A stretch of DNA of 43,044 nucleotides, from positions 1 to 43,044 of the forward strand of contig JACQOF010000119.1 in assembly GCA_016202645.1 (NCBI GenBank). The letters run 5' to 3'. Shown here piece after piece: positions 1-9,934 of this stretch (the stretch's first letter is position 1; each line of letters begins with the position of its first letter). This DNA comes from a bacterium (lineage in GTDB: Bacteria > Lindowbacteria > 2-12-FULL-62-27). Under the pieces are notes generated by a model. It ran no database searches, was not told the origin of the DNA, and saw only the letters and a list, made by a program, of their open reading frames with translations. The translations under genes and the position numbers were made by a program.

Positions 1-3000
1 GGGGACACGGCGGCGGTGGTGTACGTGGACAACAACGACGCGACGGACGTGGCGTTGGACACGGCGCTGTTCACGGACGCTCCAAGAACCGCGACGGTGA
101 CGTTCTATGAGAACCAGGGCTACACGGACGACGTGGACACGTATCTGCCGAGGAACGACGCGGTGTTCATCGAGGTGGTGGACTTTGACCAGAACATCAG
201 CCCGCTGATCCGTGACACGGTGACCGTGACGGTGTGGGTCGGGGACCACGCGACGGGCGTGGTGATTGACACGGAGGTATTCGTGTTGACGGAGTTTGGG
301 GAGACGACGGAGGTATTCCGGAGCGACACGATCGCGGTGGTGGACACAGAGTATCCGATTATCTCGAACAACGGCCGGATCACCGCGGGACTCGGGGACA
401 CCCTGCACGTGCATTACGCGGATCCGTCGAGTCCGGAGGACACGGTATATGACACAGCCCTGATCGTAGACGCGCCGACGGCGAGCGTGACGGCGATCTA
501 CGAGGACGCGAATTACACGAACAACGTGGACACCCTGCTCACGCGTGACGTGATGTACGTGCAGGTGACGGATGTGGACGAGAACCGCAATCCGCAGAGC
601 AGGGACACCGTCTGGGTGATGCTCTACGTCGCCAACGCCACCATCGGCGGTGGCGCCGCGGGACTCATCGTCGACACCGAGCGTCTGACTCTGACCGAAT
701 CCGGCGAGACCACCGGGGTGTTCCGGCAGGACAATATCATGCTCACCGACACGAAGTTCCCCGGTGTGAATGACGGGATCGTGAGCTGGGGCATGGAGGA
801 CACCATCCATGTGGTCTACGAGGACGTGAACAGTGTCGACACGACCAGCGACACCGCCCTGGCGATTGAGATCAAAACCACCGGCACAGTCCAGTTCTTC
901 GAGGACGCCGCGTTCTCTGACGACGTGGACACGTTCGTGCCGAGAAACGATGTCGTTTATATCGAAGTGGCCGACACCGACGAGAACCGGAACCCGCAGA
1001 CCGTCGAAACCGTGGTGGTGACAGTCTGGGTCGGCAACGATCTGACCGGCGTGACGCTCGATACGGAAGTCTTTATCCTGACCGAGCTGGGAGAAACGAC
1101 CGGCCGGTTCCGGAGCGCCGCGATCGCGCTGGTCGACACCGAGTATCCGATCATTTCCCAAAACGGCCGCCTGACCCTGGGGCTGGATGATACGCTCCAC
1201 GTCGCGTACACCGACTCCAACGAGGTCACGAGCACCGCGTTGGACACGGCCCTGATCGTGGACGCGCCCACCGTCAGCGTCCCGCAATTCTATGAGGACG
1301 CAGCCTTCCAGGATGCCGTCGATACGTTTATTCCAAGGAACGATGTGATTTTTGTACAGGTGCAGGACACGGACGAAAACCGGAATCCCCAGAGCATCGA
1401 CACCGTCCGAGCCACCTTGTACGTCGGCAACGGCGCCGGCGAGGGCGGCGGAATCGGGCTGGTTCTCGACACGGAGGTTCTGATTCTGACCGAGGCGGGA
1501 GAGACGAGCGCCATGTTCCGCAGTGCCGCCATCGCTCTCATCGACACGGAATACCCGATTGTTTCGCAGAACGGCCGCCTGACCGTCGGCCTGGACGACA
1601 CGCTTGCCCTGGTCTACGGCGACGTCAACAGCGCCGACACCACGCAGGACACGGCGCTCATCGTTGACGCTCCGACTGTCTCCGTCATCCAGCTCTATGA
1701 GGACGCCGCCCACACCAACCAGGTGGACACCTATCAAACCCGCGACGTTCTCCGGATCCAGGTGACCGACACGGACGAAAACCGGAATCCGCAGGCCACG
1801 GACACGATCCGCGTGACTGTCTATGTCGGGAACGGCACGACGGAGGGAGAAGCGGCGTCCCTCGTTCTGGATACAGCGACGCTGATCCTGACGGAGGCCG
1901 GCGAGACGAGCGCGATGTTCCGAAGCGGGGACGTGATGCTGACCGACACGAAAGTTCCGAGCGTGACCGACGGCATCATCAGCTGGGGCCGGGGGGACAC
2001 CCTCCACGTTGTCTACGGCGACGTCAATTCGGCCGATACAGTCTCGGATACCGCCTTGGCAGTCGAAATCCCGTCCGTAGCCAGCATCGTCATCTATGAG
2101 GATGCGGGCTATCTCGATGAGACCGACACGCTCCTGACCCGGGACAATCTCTACATTCAGGTCACCGACACGGATGAAAATCGAAATCCCCAGCGCGCCG
2201 ACACGGCCGCCGTCACGCTTTATGTCGCCAACGCGACCTTCGGCGGCGGCGCGATCGGCCTGGTTCTGGACACCGAAATTCTCATTCTGACCGAAGCCGG
2301 GGAAACGAGCGGCGTTCTTCGCAGCGGCGTGGTGACGGCCACCGACACGGCCGTTCCGGCGGTAAACGACGGCGTCGTGACGTGGGGCCTCTCGGACACG
2401 CTTCACGTCGTCTACACCGACGTGACGGGCTCGGCCGAAAGCGTCTTCGACACGGCCCTGGCCATCGAGATTCCGACCGTCTCGGCCGTGACGCTCTACG
2501 AGGACGTGACGTTCGCGGACGCCGTTGACACCTTCCTCGTTCGAAATGACGTCATCCACATCGAGCTGGTTGATCTGGACGAAAACGCGAATCCCCAGAG
2601 CGTCGATACAGTGCAGGTGACGCTCTACGTCGGCGATCACTACACCTCCCTGATCCTTGATACGGAAACCATCGTCCTCACCGAGATCAGCTCCGCGTCG
2701 GGCCGGTTCCGGAGCGACACCATCGCGGTGGTCGACACGGAATTTCCGCTCGTCTCCCTGAACGCGCGCCTGGCGGCCGGACTCGGCGACACCCTGCACG
2801 TCGCCTACGTCGACGCCACGAACCCCGCCGACAGCGCCGTCGACACGGCGCTCTTCGTGGACGCGCCGACGCCCAGCATCACGCGCATTTTCGAGGACCG
2901 GTTCTTTACGGACGAAACGGACACCCTGCTCACCCGCGACGTCGTCTATCTCGAACTTCAGGACACCGACGAGAACCGGAACCCGCAGAGCCGCGACACG

Positions 3001-6000
3001 GTGATCGTGACCGTCTACGTCGGCGACCATGCGACGGGTCTTCTGGTCGATACCGACGTCTTCACGCTGACCGAGGCTGGCGAAACGAGCGGCGTCTTCC
3101 GGAGCGACACGGTGCAGCTCACCGACACGAAGTTCCCATCCGTCAATGACGGGATCATCAGCTGGGGCCGGGCCGACACGATCCACGTCGTCTATGGGGA
3201 TGTCAACAGCGTCGACACGACGAGTGACACGGCGCTGGCGATCGAGATTCCGACAGCCGTCCGGGTCCAGCTCTACGACGACGCCAATTACAGCGACGAC
3301 GTCGACACATTCCTGACGCGGGACGCGATGTACATCCAGGTCCAGGACACGGACGAAAACCTGAATCCCCAGACAAAAGACACGGTGGCCGTGACGATCT
3401 ATGTGGCCAACGCCACCTCCGGCGGCGGCGCGGCCGGCCTGGTCGACGACACCGAGGTTCTGACCCTGACCGAGACCGGCGAGACCACGGGTATTTTCCG
3501 CGTCGGCAATGTCATGCTGACTGACACCGTCGTCCCGACCGTGAACGACGGCATCGTCAGCTGGGGCCGGGACGACACGATGCACGTGGTCTACACCGAC
3601 CCGACCGGCGTCACGACCGATATGGGCTTTGACACGGCTTTGGCGGTTGAAATCCGGAGCGCCTCGACCGTCCAATTTTACGAGAACGCAGCCTTCACCG
3701 ACCCGGTTGACACGTTCAGCGCGCGAACCGACGTTGTCTACATCGAAGTAGCCGACACGGACGAAAACCGGAACCCCCAGGCCATCGAAACGGTGACCGT
3801 CACGATCTGGATCGGCGACGATGCAACGGGCACGGCGCTGGACACCGAGGTCATGATTCTGACCGAGACCGGCGAGACGACCGGCATCTTCCGTAGTTCC
3901 GCGATTGCGATCATCGACACGGAATTCCCGCTGACGTCCCAGAACGGCCGTCTGGCGCTGGGTCTTGGGGACACCCTCCATGTCGCGTACACTGATTCGA
4001 ACGACGCGACGGACGTCTCCGTCGACACCGCCCTCGTCGTGGACGTTCCGTCGGCGAGCGTCGCCGAATTCTACGAGGATGCCGCCTTCCAGGACGCGCC
4101 GGACACCTTCCTGCCGCGAAATGACGTCGTGTATATCCAGATTCACGACACGGACGAGAACCGCAACCCGCAGAGTCGGGATACCGTCACCGTCACGGTC
4201 TTTGTGGGGAACGGCCTGGCGGAGGCCGGCGGGCTGGGTCTGGTCATCGACACCGAAGTCTTCATCCTGACCGAAGCCGGCGAGACCAGCGCCATGTTCC
4301 GGAGCGCCGCGATTCTCCTGGCGGACACGGAATATCCGATCCAGGTCCAGAACGGACGACTGACGGTGGGTCTGGATGACACGATCCACCTGGCCTACAC
4401 CGACTCCAATTTCGCCGCCGACGCCGACTTCGACACCATCCATATTGTCGACGCGCCGGTCGCGAGCGTCACGCAGATATTTGAGGACGCCGGCTACTCG
4501 GACGAGGTTGACACGCTTTCGACGCGCGACGTTCTCTACGCGCAGGTCATGGACACGGACGAGAACCGAAACCCGCAGGCGAAGGACACCGTGCGGGTGA
4601 CCGTTTTCGTGGCTGACCACGCGGCGGGTCTGATCATCGACACGGAAGTCCTCATCCTGACCGAGGGCGGGGAGACGACGGGAACGTTCCGGAGCGGAGA
4701 AGTGGTTGTGACCGACACAACGGTTCCCTCTGTGAACGACGGCGTGGTGAGTTGGGGCCGGAGCGACACGATCCACGTGCGCTACGAGGACGTCAACAGT
4801 CCCGACACCACGAGCGACACGGCCCTGGCCGTCGAGATCGTCACCGTCGCCCAGGTCCTCTTCTATGAGGACGCTCTCATCACCGACCCGGTTGACACTT
4901 ATCTCACGCGGGATGTGATGTACCTGGCTGTTCACGACACGGACGAAAACCTGAACCCGCAGGCGCGCGATACCGTCACCGTGACGATTTACGCCGGCAA
5001 CGGCGTCTCCGAGGGAGTGAATGCCGGGGGTCTTGTCCTCGACACGCAGACCCTGGTCCTGACCGAAAGCGGGGAAACGACGGGCGTCTTTTTGAGCGAC
5101 ACGATCACCCTGACCGACACGGAGTTCCCGGTCGTCGAGAACGGCCGGATCTCCTGGGGCCGCGGGGACACGATGCACGTAGTTTATGTGGACCAGACCG
5201 GCGTGACCGAAAGCGTGTTCGACACGGCCCTGGCGATCGAGATTCCCACCAAGACCTTTGTCCAGTTCTACGAGGATTCGGGGTTCATCGACGACGTCGA
5301 CACCTACCTGACGCGGGACGAAATGTATATCGAAGTCCGGGACACCGACGAGAACCGGAACCCCCAACTGCGCGACACGGTTCTGGTGACCGTCACCGTC
5401 GGAAACGACACGGACGGCCAGGTGATCGACGTTGACACCTTCGTTTTGACCGAGACCTCCGAGACGAGCGGGGTCTTCCGGAGCGCCCGGATCGTTCTGA
5501 CGGACACCGTGACGCCCGTATTCGGCGACGGCATCGTCACATGGGGCGAAAGCGACACGACCCTGGTGCTGTACGTGGACGTGACGGACGGCAGCGACAG
5601 CGCGACCGACTCTGCCCTGGCGATCGTGATCAAAACCTTCGCGACCGTTCAGATCTACGAAAACCGCTTCTTCACGGACGACGTCGACACCCTCTTTACC
5701 CGGGACGTGATGTACGTCGAAGTCGTCGACACGGACGAAAACCGGAATCCCCAGGTGATCGAGACCGTGACCCTCCGCCTCCACGTCGGCAACGCCGGGG
5801 ACGGCCTGGTCATCGACACCGAAATTCTGATCCTGACCGAGGCGGGCGAGACCGCCGGCATTTTCCGCAGCGACACCATCGTGGTCACCGACACGAAGTT
5901 CCCGGTGTCCGGCGACGGCTGGGTGAGCTGGGGCCTTGGGGACACAATTCACCTATCCTACGTCGACGCGAACGATCCGAACGACACGGCCTCGGACACG

Positions 6001-8690
6001 GCCCTGGCCATCGAGATATCGACTTCCGAAACCGTCGCCTTCTTCGCGTTTGCCTCGACCGACACGTATCTTCTGCCGGACACGATCGGCATCGAAGTCG
6101 TGGACCTCGACGCGAACCAGAACCCGCAGATTCGGGACACCGTCATCGTCTACATTTCCAGCTGGAACGCGAACGGGACGAACAAGATATTGATCGACAC
6201 CGAAATGCAGGTGCTGACGGAAGACTCGGAGACCTCCGGCGTGTTCCGGAATTCCCCGGCTGGCCTCCTCCTTTCCGACACGATCATCGCGGCCAGGTTC
6301 GGGAACGGATTCCTGCTGGCGGGCAGGGGGGACACGCTTCTCGTCGAGTACTTCGACATGACCGGAATCGCCATCGGCGCCGAAGCGGAGGACACGGCGT
6401 TTGTCTCGGAGGACTCGAAACCCTCGCGCGTCCGGTTCCTCAAGAGCGGCCTGGACACGGACATCTACGGCACGTCTCACGACAGCGCCCTGATCGAGGT
6501 TGTGGACGAGGACCGGAACATCGAGCCCCAGGACACGGAAGTTCTTCTGGTGCTGGTGCAGGTGGCCCAGACCGGGGACAGCGAGTACGTCCAGCTCACG
6601 CAGGTGGGTGCAGACAGCGAAGTCTGGCGCGCCATGATCTGGATTTCAGACACGCTTCCGCTGACCAAGGGCGACGGCATGCTGTCGGCTGCGAATTTCG
6701 ACACCATCTGGGTGCTCTATCAGGACACGGAATACGCGCCGGATTTCTCAACCGATACCGCGCTCATCCACCGCCGGACGCCGTCGAGCATCCAGTTTTA
6801 CGACAGCACGTACGAATCGACCACCGAGACCTACCTGCCGAAGGATTACGTGAACATCGAAGTGGTCGACACGGACGAAAACGAGAATCCCTTCGGGCGG
6901 GACACGATCACGGTCGTCATCTACGCGTCCGACGTCAGCAGCAAGAACATCCGGGACACCGAGACGATCGTTCTGACGGAGACGACCGACACGAGCGGTA
7001 TTTTCCGGAGCGCCGCCATCACCGGCCAGGACACGTTCTTCACCCGGACGCCCAACAACGGGCTGCTCGAATGGGCGGAGGGCGATTCCCTCCACGTCGT
7101 CTACGTGGACGACGATGACGCGGCGGACGGGAGTTTTGACACCGCCAACGTCAAGGCGCCTGGGCGCGTCGTTTTTGACGACACGATCTATCTCTCCATC
7201 GACACCGTCACGATCACCGTCCGGGACTTTTTCCTGAACGTGAACCCTCTCGTCCAGGAGGTGGTGTCCTGCACGGTGTTTTCGCCGTCCCTCGGCGATA
7301 CCGAGGTCATCTTCCTGACCGAAATTGGCGTGGACAGCGGCATCTTCAGCAACGACCCCGCCCGAGTCCACAACGGTTTGGGCATGTTCCTCCGGATATC
7401 CGAAACGGCGCCGGTCGTGGCCAACGACGGCATCCTGACCGTCCGTCCCGGCGATTCGATCGTCGTCCAGTATTTCTCCTTCAGCGACTCTCTCACGTCC
7501 GGGGACACCGCCCGGATAGACTTCGCGCCGACCGCATCGAAGGTTTTCTTCGACCGCACCAATTACAATTCCAACCGGACCCTGTACCTCACGCTGATCG
7601 ACTCCGACCAGCGCGGCTACTACTTAAATGAGGACACCCTCTATGTCGACGTCTACACCGGCGGCCTCGGCGGCATCCCCGCGGACAGCGAGCGGGTTCT
7701 TCTGACGGAGCTGGCCGACGCGACCGGCTTCTTCTCGGGCATCTTCACGAATCTCGCCACGCTCGGATTCCCTCTCTCAAGCGCCCCCGGCGCGAACCAG
7801 GACGGGGTGCTGAATGTGGGCCTTCTCGATACGATTTTCGTCCAGTGGCGGGACCCCAAGTTTGTGCTGGACGTGTCTCAAGACACCGCCATTTTCCTGC
7901 CGGACAGCAGTGTTGCAAGCGTCCGCCTCGTGCGGTTCCCGGGCGGCCTGGGGGCCGAAGACGCGAAAATATTCGCGGTGGGGGACTCCGTCTTCGTCGA
8001 AGTGACCGACACGGACCAGAACCTCGATCCGAACATACCGGACACCATCACCGTCGTCATCAACAGCAACAAGCTTGACGGGGTCTACCGCGACACGAAG
8101 ACCCTTGTCCTCATCGAAACGGCGCGAAGTTCCTTCCGTTTCGTTTCGCCCGGAGGCCTGATCCTGGAGACGGGCGTGGGCGCAAGCACGATCGAGGATT
8201 CCGTCCTGACCACATTCGGTCTGGACGTGATCCTCGTCTCGTTCCTCGACACCTTCACGAACACGACCGAAATCGACACCGCCGAGGTCGTCCAGCCGTC
8301 TGTCCAGTCGACCGGCCGGTTCACCGACAGCACAAACGTGTCGGTCTTCAGTTATGACGTGTCCGTCCATGACCGGCTGTACCTCGAGATCACGGACACG
8401 AACCAGAACAAGATCCTGGCCCTGTCCGAAACCGTCGCCGTGAATCTCTTCATCCACGGCGCCGGCGGTATTCAGGATTCCGCGGTCGTCCTTTTGACCG
8501 AGATCGACAACAACGACGGCATCTTCCGTATCCCGGCCGGCGTGCTCCTGCGCTATAAGGAGGACACCAATACCAATCCGGACACGTTCAACGACGGCAT
8601 CCTTTCTTTCCGGAACGGCGACACCGTCGAGTTCGTCTACGTCGACCCGGACACGGGCCTCGACACCGTCAGCGATTTCGTCCCGCTCTA
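1..8690 (+). repeat. About 22 tandem coding repeats of 390-405 nt
   Basis: The VDT..TRD landmark occurs at 136, 526, 925, 1318 and 1723, giving periods of 390, 399, 393 and 405 nt. Two subtypes alternate irregularly. Subtype A ends N-GRL..GL.DTL..Y then DTALIVDAPT. Subtype B ends NDGIVSWG..DT.HVVY then DTALAIEIPT. Units after about nt 6,100 drift strongly, and the DxDxN motif decays (for example RDFFLNVNP, TDTNQN). Confidence 0.9.
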
Positions 8691-9807
8691 CAACCTCCAG
8701 AGCGTCATTTACAGTTTCATGGCGTTTGTCGAGCCAGGCAATGGCACGGCGGCCGTGGTTGTGCGGATGCTCAACTCCACGGGAGATTCCATCCCGAACC
8801 TGAACCAGATCATCGCGAGGATCGAGATTCTGCCAAACGGGATCAGCCCCTCGACCTTTGACAAGGACACGGCGTTCTTCTCAAATGGAGACGCGCGGTT
8901 CACCTACAACAGTTCCGCCGACGCCGACTTCAACGCCAAAATCACGATCAGCAGCGTGACCTTCATGCCCTTCATCCGGATCCGCGCCGGCCAGAAGCTG
9001 TGGATTTATTCGAGCGAGCTTTACGATCCGCCGGCGAGTGACACGAGGGTATCGGCGCGCTCGACCGTGATTTTCAGGGACGGCGTCGCGTCCGGCGCCG
9101 AGCGGGTCATTTTGAGCAACTACAACCGCCTGCAGAACATCGATCCGGCAAAGGCCCAGCTTCTCGACGCGGCCAGCGCCGACTTCGTGGCCCAGGTGCC
9201 GGGCCGGACGGCTTTGGGGATCGCCACGGAGAACGGCGTGCGCAGTGACGTTGACATCCGGGTCATCGACCCGGTGACGAACACCGACCGGACGAACTTC
9301 AAGCCGAACACCTTCAGCGTCATCATGCAGTATCCGGACGACGACAACGACGGGATCGTAGACGGCACCGACATCCGGGAAAACAACATGTCGGTCTACT
9401 TCCTGAAGGAATCGATCAACCGCTTCGTGATCGAGCCGACGCAGACCGTGAACGCGACGGCCAATTATGTCGAGGCCATCGTCGACCACCTGACGCTCTT
9501 TGGGCTCTTCGGCGGCCGGATTTCCAACAACGTCGGCGATGCGATCGTGTATCCGAATCCCTTCAAGCCCAACAGCGGTCTGGGTCATACGCAGGTCATC
9601 TTTGACAATATTCCGGAGAACTCGCATCTCCGGATCTACGACATCTCCGGCCAGCAGGTGGACGATTTCTACGTCCCGGTCGGATTCAACCGCGTCGGCT
9701 GGAACGCGACGAACGCCCACGGCCTGAGCGTCGCCAGCGGCGTGTACATTTACGTGATCGAAGGCCCGGGCGGGCGGATGGTCGGGAAGGTTATGGTGGT
9801 CAAATAG
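1..9807 (+). CDS. Giant tandem-repeat surface protein with C-terminal sorting domain (5' partial)
   Basis: The reading frame is open at base 1, so the gene starts upstream; the GTG at 16 is not a credible start because repeat-like sequence (GDT..VVYVD) already precedes it. About 22 repeats of 130-135 residues fill roughly 2,900 residues. Each has a DTDENRNP-type acidic motif, an LTE.GETTG.FRS motif and a GDT.HV.Y.D strand, a pattern expected of beta-sandwich domains that bind calcium. Asp and Thr dominate, Lys is scarce, and I see a single Cys (near nt 7270). The last repeats are degenerate. A non-repeat part (about 8,700-9,530) carries DDDNDGIVDG, a calcium-loop-like motif. The end (YPNPFKP, RIYDISGQ, ASGVYIY, GK..VVK) matches the FlgD-Ig-like/type IX type A sorting domain. 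Known for the family: such domains direct outer-membrane export. Inferred: a very large adhesin or stalk-like surface protein, with the PorV-like gene next door. Confidence 0.9.
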   Translation, partial: GDTAAVVYVDNNDATDVALDTALFTDAPRTATVTFYENQGYTDDVDTYLPRNDAVFIEVVDFDQNISPLIRDTVTVTVWVGDHATGVVIDTEVFVLTEFGETTEVFRSDTIAVVDTEYPIISNNGRITAGLGDTLHVHYADPSSPEDTVYDTALIVDAPTASVTAIYEDANYTNNVDTLLTRDVMYVQVTDVDENRNPQSRDTVWVMLYVANATIGGGAAGLIVDTERLTLTESGETTGVFRQDNIMLTDTKFPGVNDGIVSWGMEDTIHVVYEDVNSVDTTSDTALAIEIKTTGTVQFFEDAAFSDDVDTFVPRNDVVYIEVADTDENRNPQTVETVVVTVWVGNDLTGVTLDTEVFILTELGETTGRFRSAAIALVDTEYPIISQNGRLTLGLDDTLHVAYTDSNEVTSTALDTALIVDAPTVSVPQFYEDAAFQDAVDTFIPRNDVIFVQVQDTDENRNPQSIDTVRATLYVGNGAGEGGGIGLVLDTEVLILTEAGETSAMFRSAAIALIDTEYPIVSQNGRLTVGLDDTLALVYGDVNSADTTQDTALIVDAPTVSVIQLYEDAAHTNQVDTYQTRDVLRIQVTDTDENRNPQATDTIRVTVYVGNGTTEGEAASLVLDTATLILTEAGETSAMFRSGDVMLTDTKVPSVTDGIISWGRGDTLHVVYGDVNSADTVSDTALAVEIPSVASIVIYEDAGYLDETDTLLTRDNLYIQVTDTDENRNPQRADTAAVTLYVANATFGGGAIGLVLDTEILILTEAGETSGVLRSGVVTATDTAVPAVNDGVVTWGLSDTLHVVYTDVTGSAESVFDTALAIEIPTVSAVTLYEDVTFADAVDTFLVRNDVIHIELVDLDENANPQSVDTVQVTLYVGDHYTSLILDTETIVLTEISSASGRFRSDTIAVVDTEFPLVSLNARLAAGLGDTLHVAYVDATNPADSAVDTALFVDAPTPSITRIFEDRFFTDETDTLLTRDVVYLELQDTDENRNPQSRDTVIVTVYVGDHATGLLVDTDVFTLTEAGETSGVFRSDTVQLTDTKFPSVNDGIISWGRADTIHVVYGDVNSVDTTSDTALAIEIPTAVRVQLYDDANYSDDVDTFLTRDAMYIQVQDTDENLNPQTKDTVAVTIYVANATSGGGAAGLVDDTEVLTLTETGETTGIFRVGNVMLTDTVVPTVNDGIVSWGRDDTMHVVYTDPTGVTTDMGFDTALAVEIRSASTVQFYENAAFTDPVDTFSARTDVVYIEVADTDENRNPQAIETVTVTIWIGDDATGTALDTEVMILTETGETTGIFRSSAIAIIDTEFPLTSQNGRLALGLGDTLHVAYTDSNDATDVSVDTALVVDVPSASVAEFYEDAAFQDAPDTFLPRNDVVYIQIHDTDENRNPQSRDTVTVTVFVGNGLAEAGGLGLVIDTEVFILTEAGETSAMFRSAAILLADTEYPIQVQNGRLTVGLDDTIHLAYTDSNFAADADFDTIHIVDAPVASVTQIFEDAGYSDEVDTLSTRDVLYAQVMDTDENRNPQAKDTVRVTVFVADHAAGLIIDTEVLILTEGGETTGTFRSGEVVVTDTTVPSVNDGVVSWGRSDTIHVRYEDVNSPDTTSDTALAVEIVTVAQVLFYEDALITDPVDTYLTRDVMYLAVHDTDENLNPQARDTVTVTIYAGNGVSEGVNAGGLVLDTQTLVLTESGETTGVFLSDTITLTDTEFPVVENGRISWGRGDTMHVVYVDQTGVTESVFDTALAIEIPTKTFVQFYEDSGFIDDVDTYLTRDEMYIEVRDTDENRNPQLRDTVLVTVTVGNDTDGQVIDVDTFVLTETSETSGVFRSARIVLTDTVTPVFGDGIVTWGESDTTLVLYVDVTDGSDSATDSALAIVIKTFATVQIYENRFFTDDVDTLFTRDVMYVEVVDTDENRNPQVIETVTLRLHVGNAGDGLVIDTEILILTEAGETAGIFRSDTIVVTDTKFPVSGDGWVSWGLGDTIHLSYVDANDPNDTASDTALAIEISTSETVAFFAFASTDTYLLPDTIGIEVVDLDANQNPQIRDTVIVYISSWNANGTNKILIDTEMQVLTEDSETSGVFRNSPAGLLLSDTIIAARFGNGFLLAGRGDTLLVEYFDMTGIAIGAEAEDTAFVSEDSKPSRVRFLKSGLDTDIYGTSHDSALIEVVDEDRNIEPQDTEVLLVLVQVAQTGDSEYVQLTQVGADSEVWRAMIWISDTLPLTKGDGMLSAANFDTIWVLYQDTEYAPDFSTDTALIHRRTPSSIQFYDSTYESTTETYLPKDYVNIEVVDTDENENPFGRDTITVVIYASDVSSKNIRDTETIVLTETTDTSGIFRSAAITGQDTFFTRTPNNGLLEWAEGDSLHVVYVDDDDAADGSFDTANVKAPGRVVFDDTIYLSIDTVTITVRDFFLNVNPLVQEVVSCTVFSPSLGDTEVIFLTEIGVDSGIFSNDPARVHNGLGMFLRISETAPVVANDGILTVRPGDSIVVQYFSFSDSLTSGDTARIDFAPTASKVFFDRTNYNSNRTLYLTLIDSDQRGYYLNEDTLYVDVYTGGLGGIPADSERVLLTELADATGFFSGIFTNLATLGFPLSSAPGANQDGVLNVGLLDTIFVQWRDPKFVLDVSQDTAIFLPDSSVASVRLVRFPGGLGAEDAKIFAVGDSVFVEVTDTDQNLDPNIPDTITVVINSNKLDGVYRDTKTLVLIETARSSFRFVSPGGLILETGVGASTIEDSVLTTFGLDVILVSFLDTFTNTTEIDTAEVVQPSVQSTGRFTDSTNVSVFSYDVSVHDRLYLEITDTNQNKILALSETVAVNLFIHGAGGIQDSAVVLLTEIDNNDGIFRIPAGVLLRYKEDTNTNPDTFNDGILSFRNGDTVEFVYVDPDTGLDTVSDFVPLYNLQSVIYSFMAFVEPGNGTAAVVVRMLNSTGDSIPNLNQIIARIEILPNGISPSTFDKDTAFFSNGDARFTYNSSADADFNAKITISSVTFMPFIRIRAGQKLWIYSSELYDPPASDTRVSARSTVIFRDGVASGAERVILSNYNRLQNIDPAKAQLLDAASADFVAQVPGRTALGIATENGVRSDVDIRVIDPVTNTDRTNFKPNTFSVIMQYPDDDNDGIVDGTDIRENNMSVYFLKESINRFVIEPTQTVNATANYVEAIVDHLTLFGLFGGRISNNVGDAIVYPNPFKPNSGLGHTQVIFDNIPENSHLRIYDISGQQVDDFYVPVGFNRVGWNATNAHGLSVASGVYIYVIEGPGGRMVGKVMVVK
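9538..9804 (+). other. C-terminal sorting-type domain of the giant protein
   Basis: About 89 residues with the landmarks YPNPFKP (codons from 9550), RIYDISGQQV, a Trp-x-Ala-x-Asn turn, ASGVYIY and a terminal GKVMVVK. This is the FlgD-Ig-like/type IX type A pattern. It follows directly on a linker after the last beta-rich segment, as expected for a cleavable or retained secretion signal. Calling it type IX is inference, because no core type IX gene other than a PorV-like protein is in the window. Confidence 0.75.
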
Positions 9808-9810
9808 CTG

Positions 9811-9875
9811 ATAGCTAATTGCTAATTGCTAATGGCTAATTGCTAATAGCCAATAGCAAATAGCCATTAGCAAAT
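9811..9875. repeat. AT-rich GCTAAT repeat folding into a long hairpin
   Basis: The gap after the giant gene is built from repeated GCTAATT/GCTAATGG words. TTGCTAATGGCTA (9826-9838) is the exact reverse complement of 9861-9873. An inner TTGCTA/TAGCAA pair (9840-9845/9854-9859) extends the stem to about 19 pairs with one A-A mismatch and an 8-nt loop. There is no T-run after it, so a classic intrinsic terminator is not supported. It may be a 3'-end stabiliser or a simple-sequence insertion. Confidence 0.7.
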
Positions 9876-9934
9876 GACCTATAGATGGCAAGGACATGAG
9901 GCAAATGGTCGATACATTAAAAGGAGGTGGCCCT

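Noticed and set aside
5541-7118. A 525-residue + strand frame in the repeat gene
   Set aside because: It is an alternate frame of the GAC/ACG-rich repeats, composed of Arg, His and Pro low-complexity sequence, with no ribosome site.
1-8690. CRISPR-like array
   Set aside because: The repeats are about 390-405 nt, coding and diverged in DNA, with no short identical repeats or spacers.
9808-9875. Intrinsic terminator after the giant gene
   Set aside because: The stem is AT-rich and lacks a following T-run.
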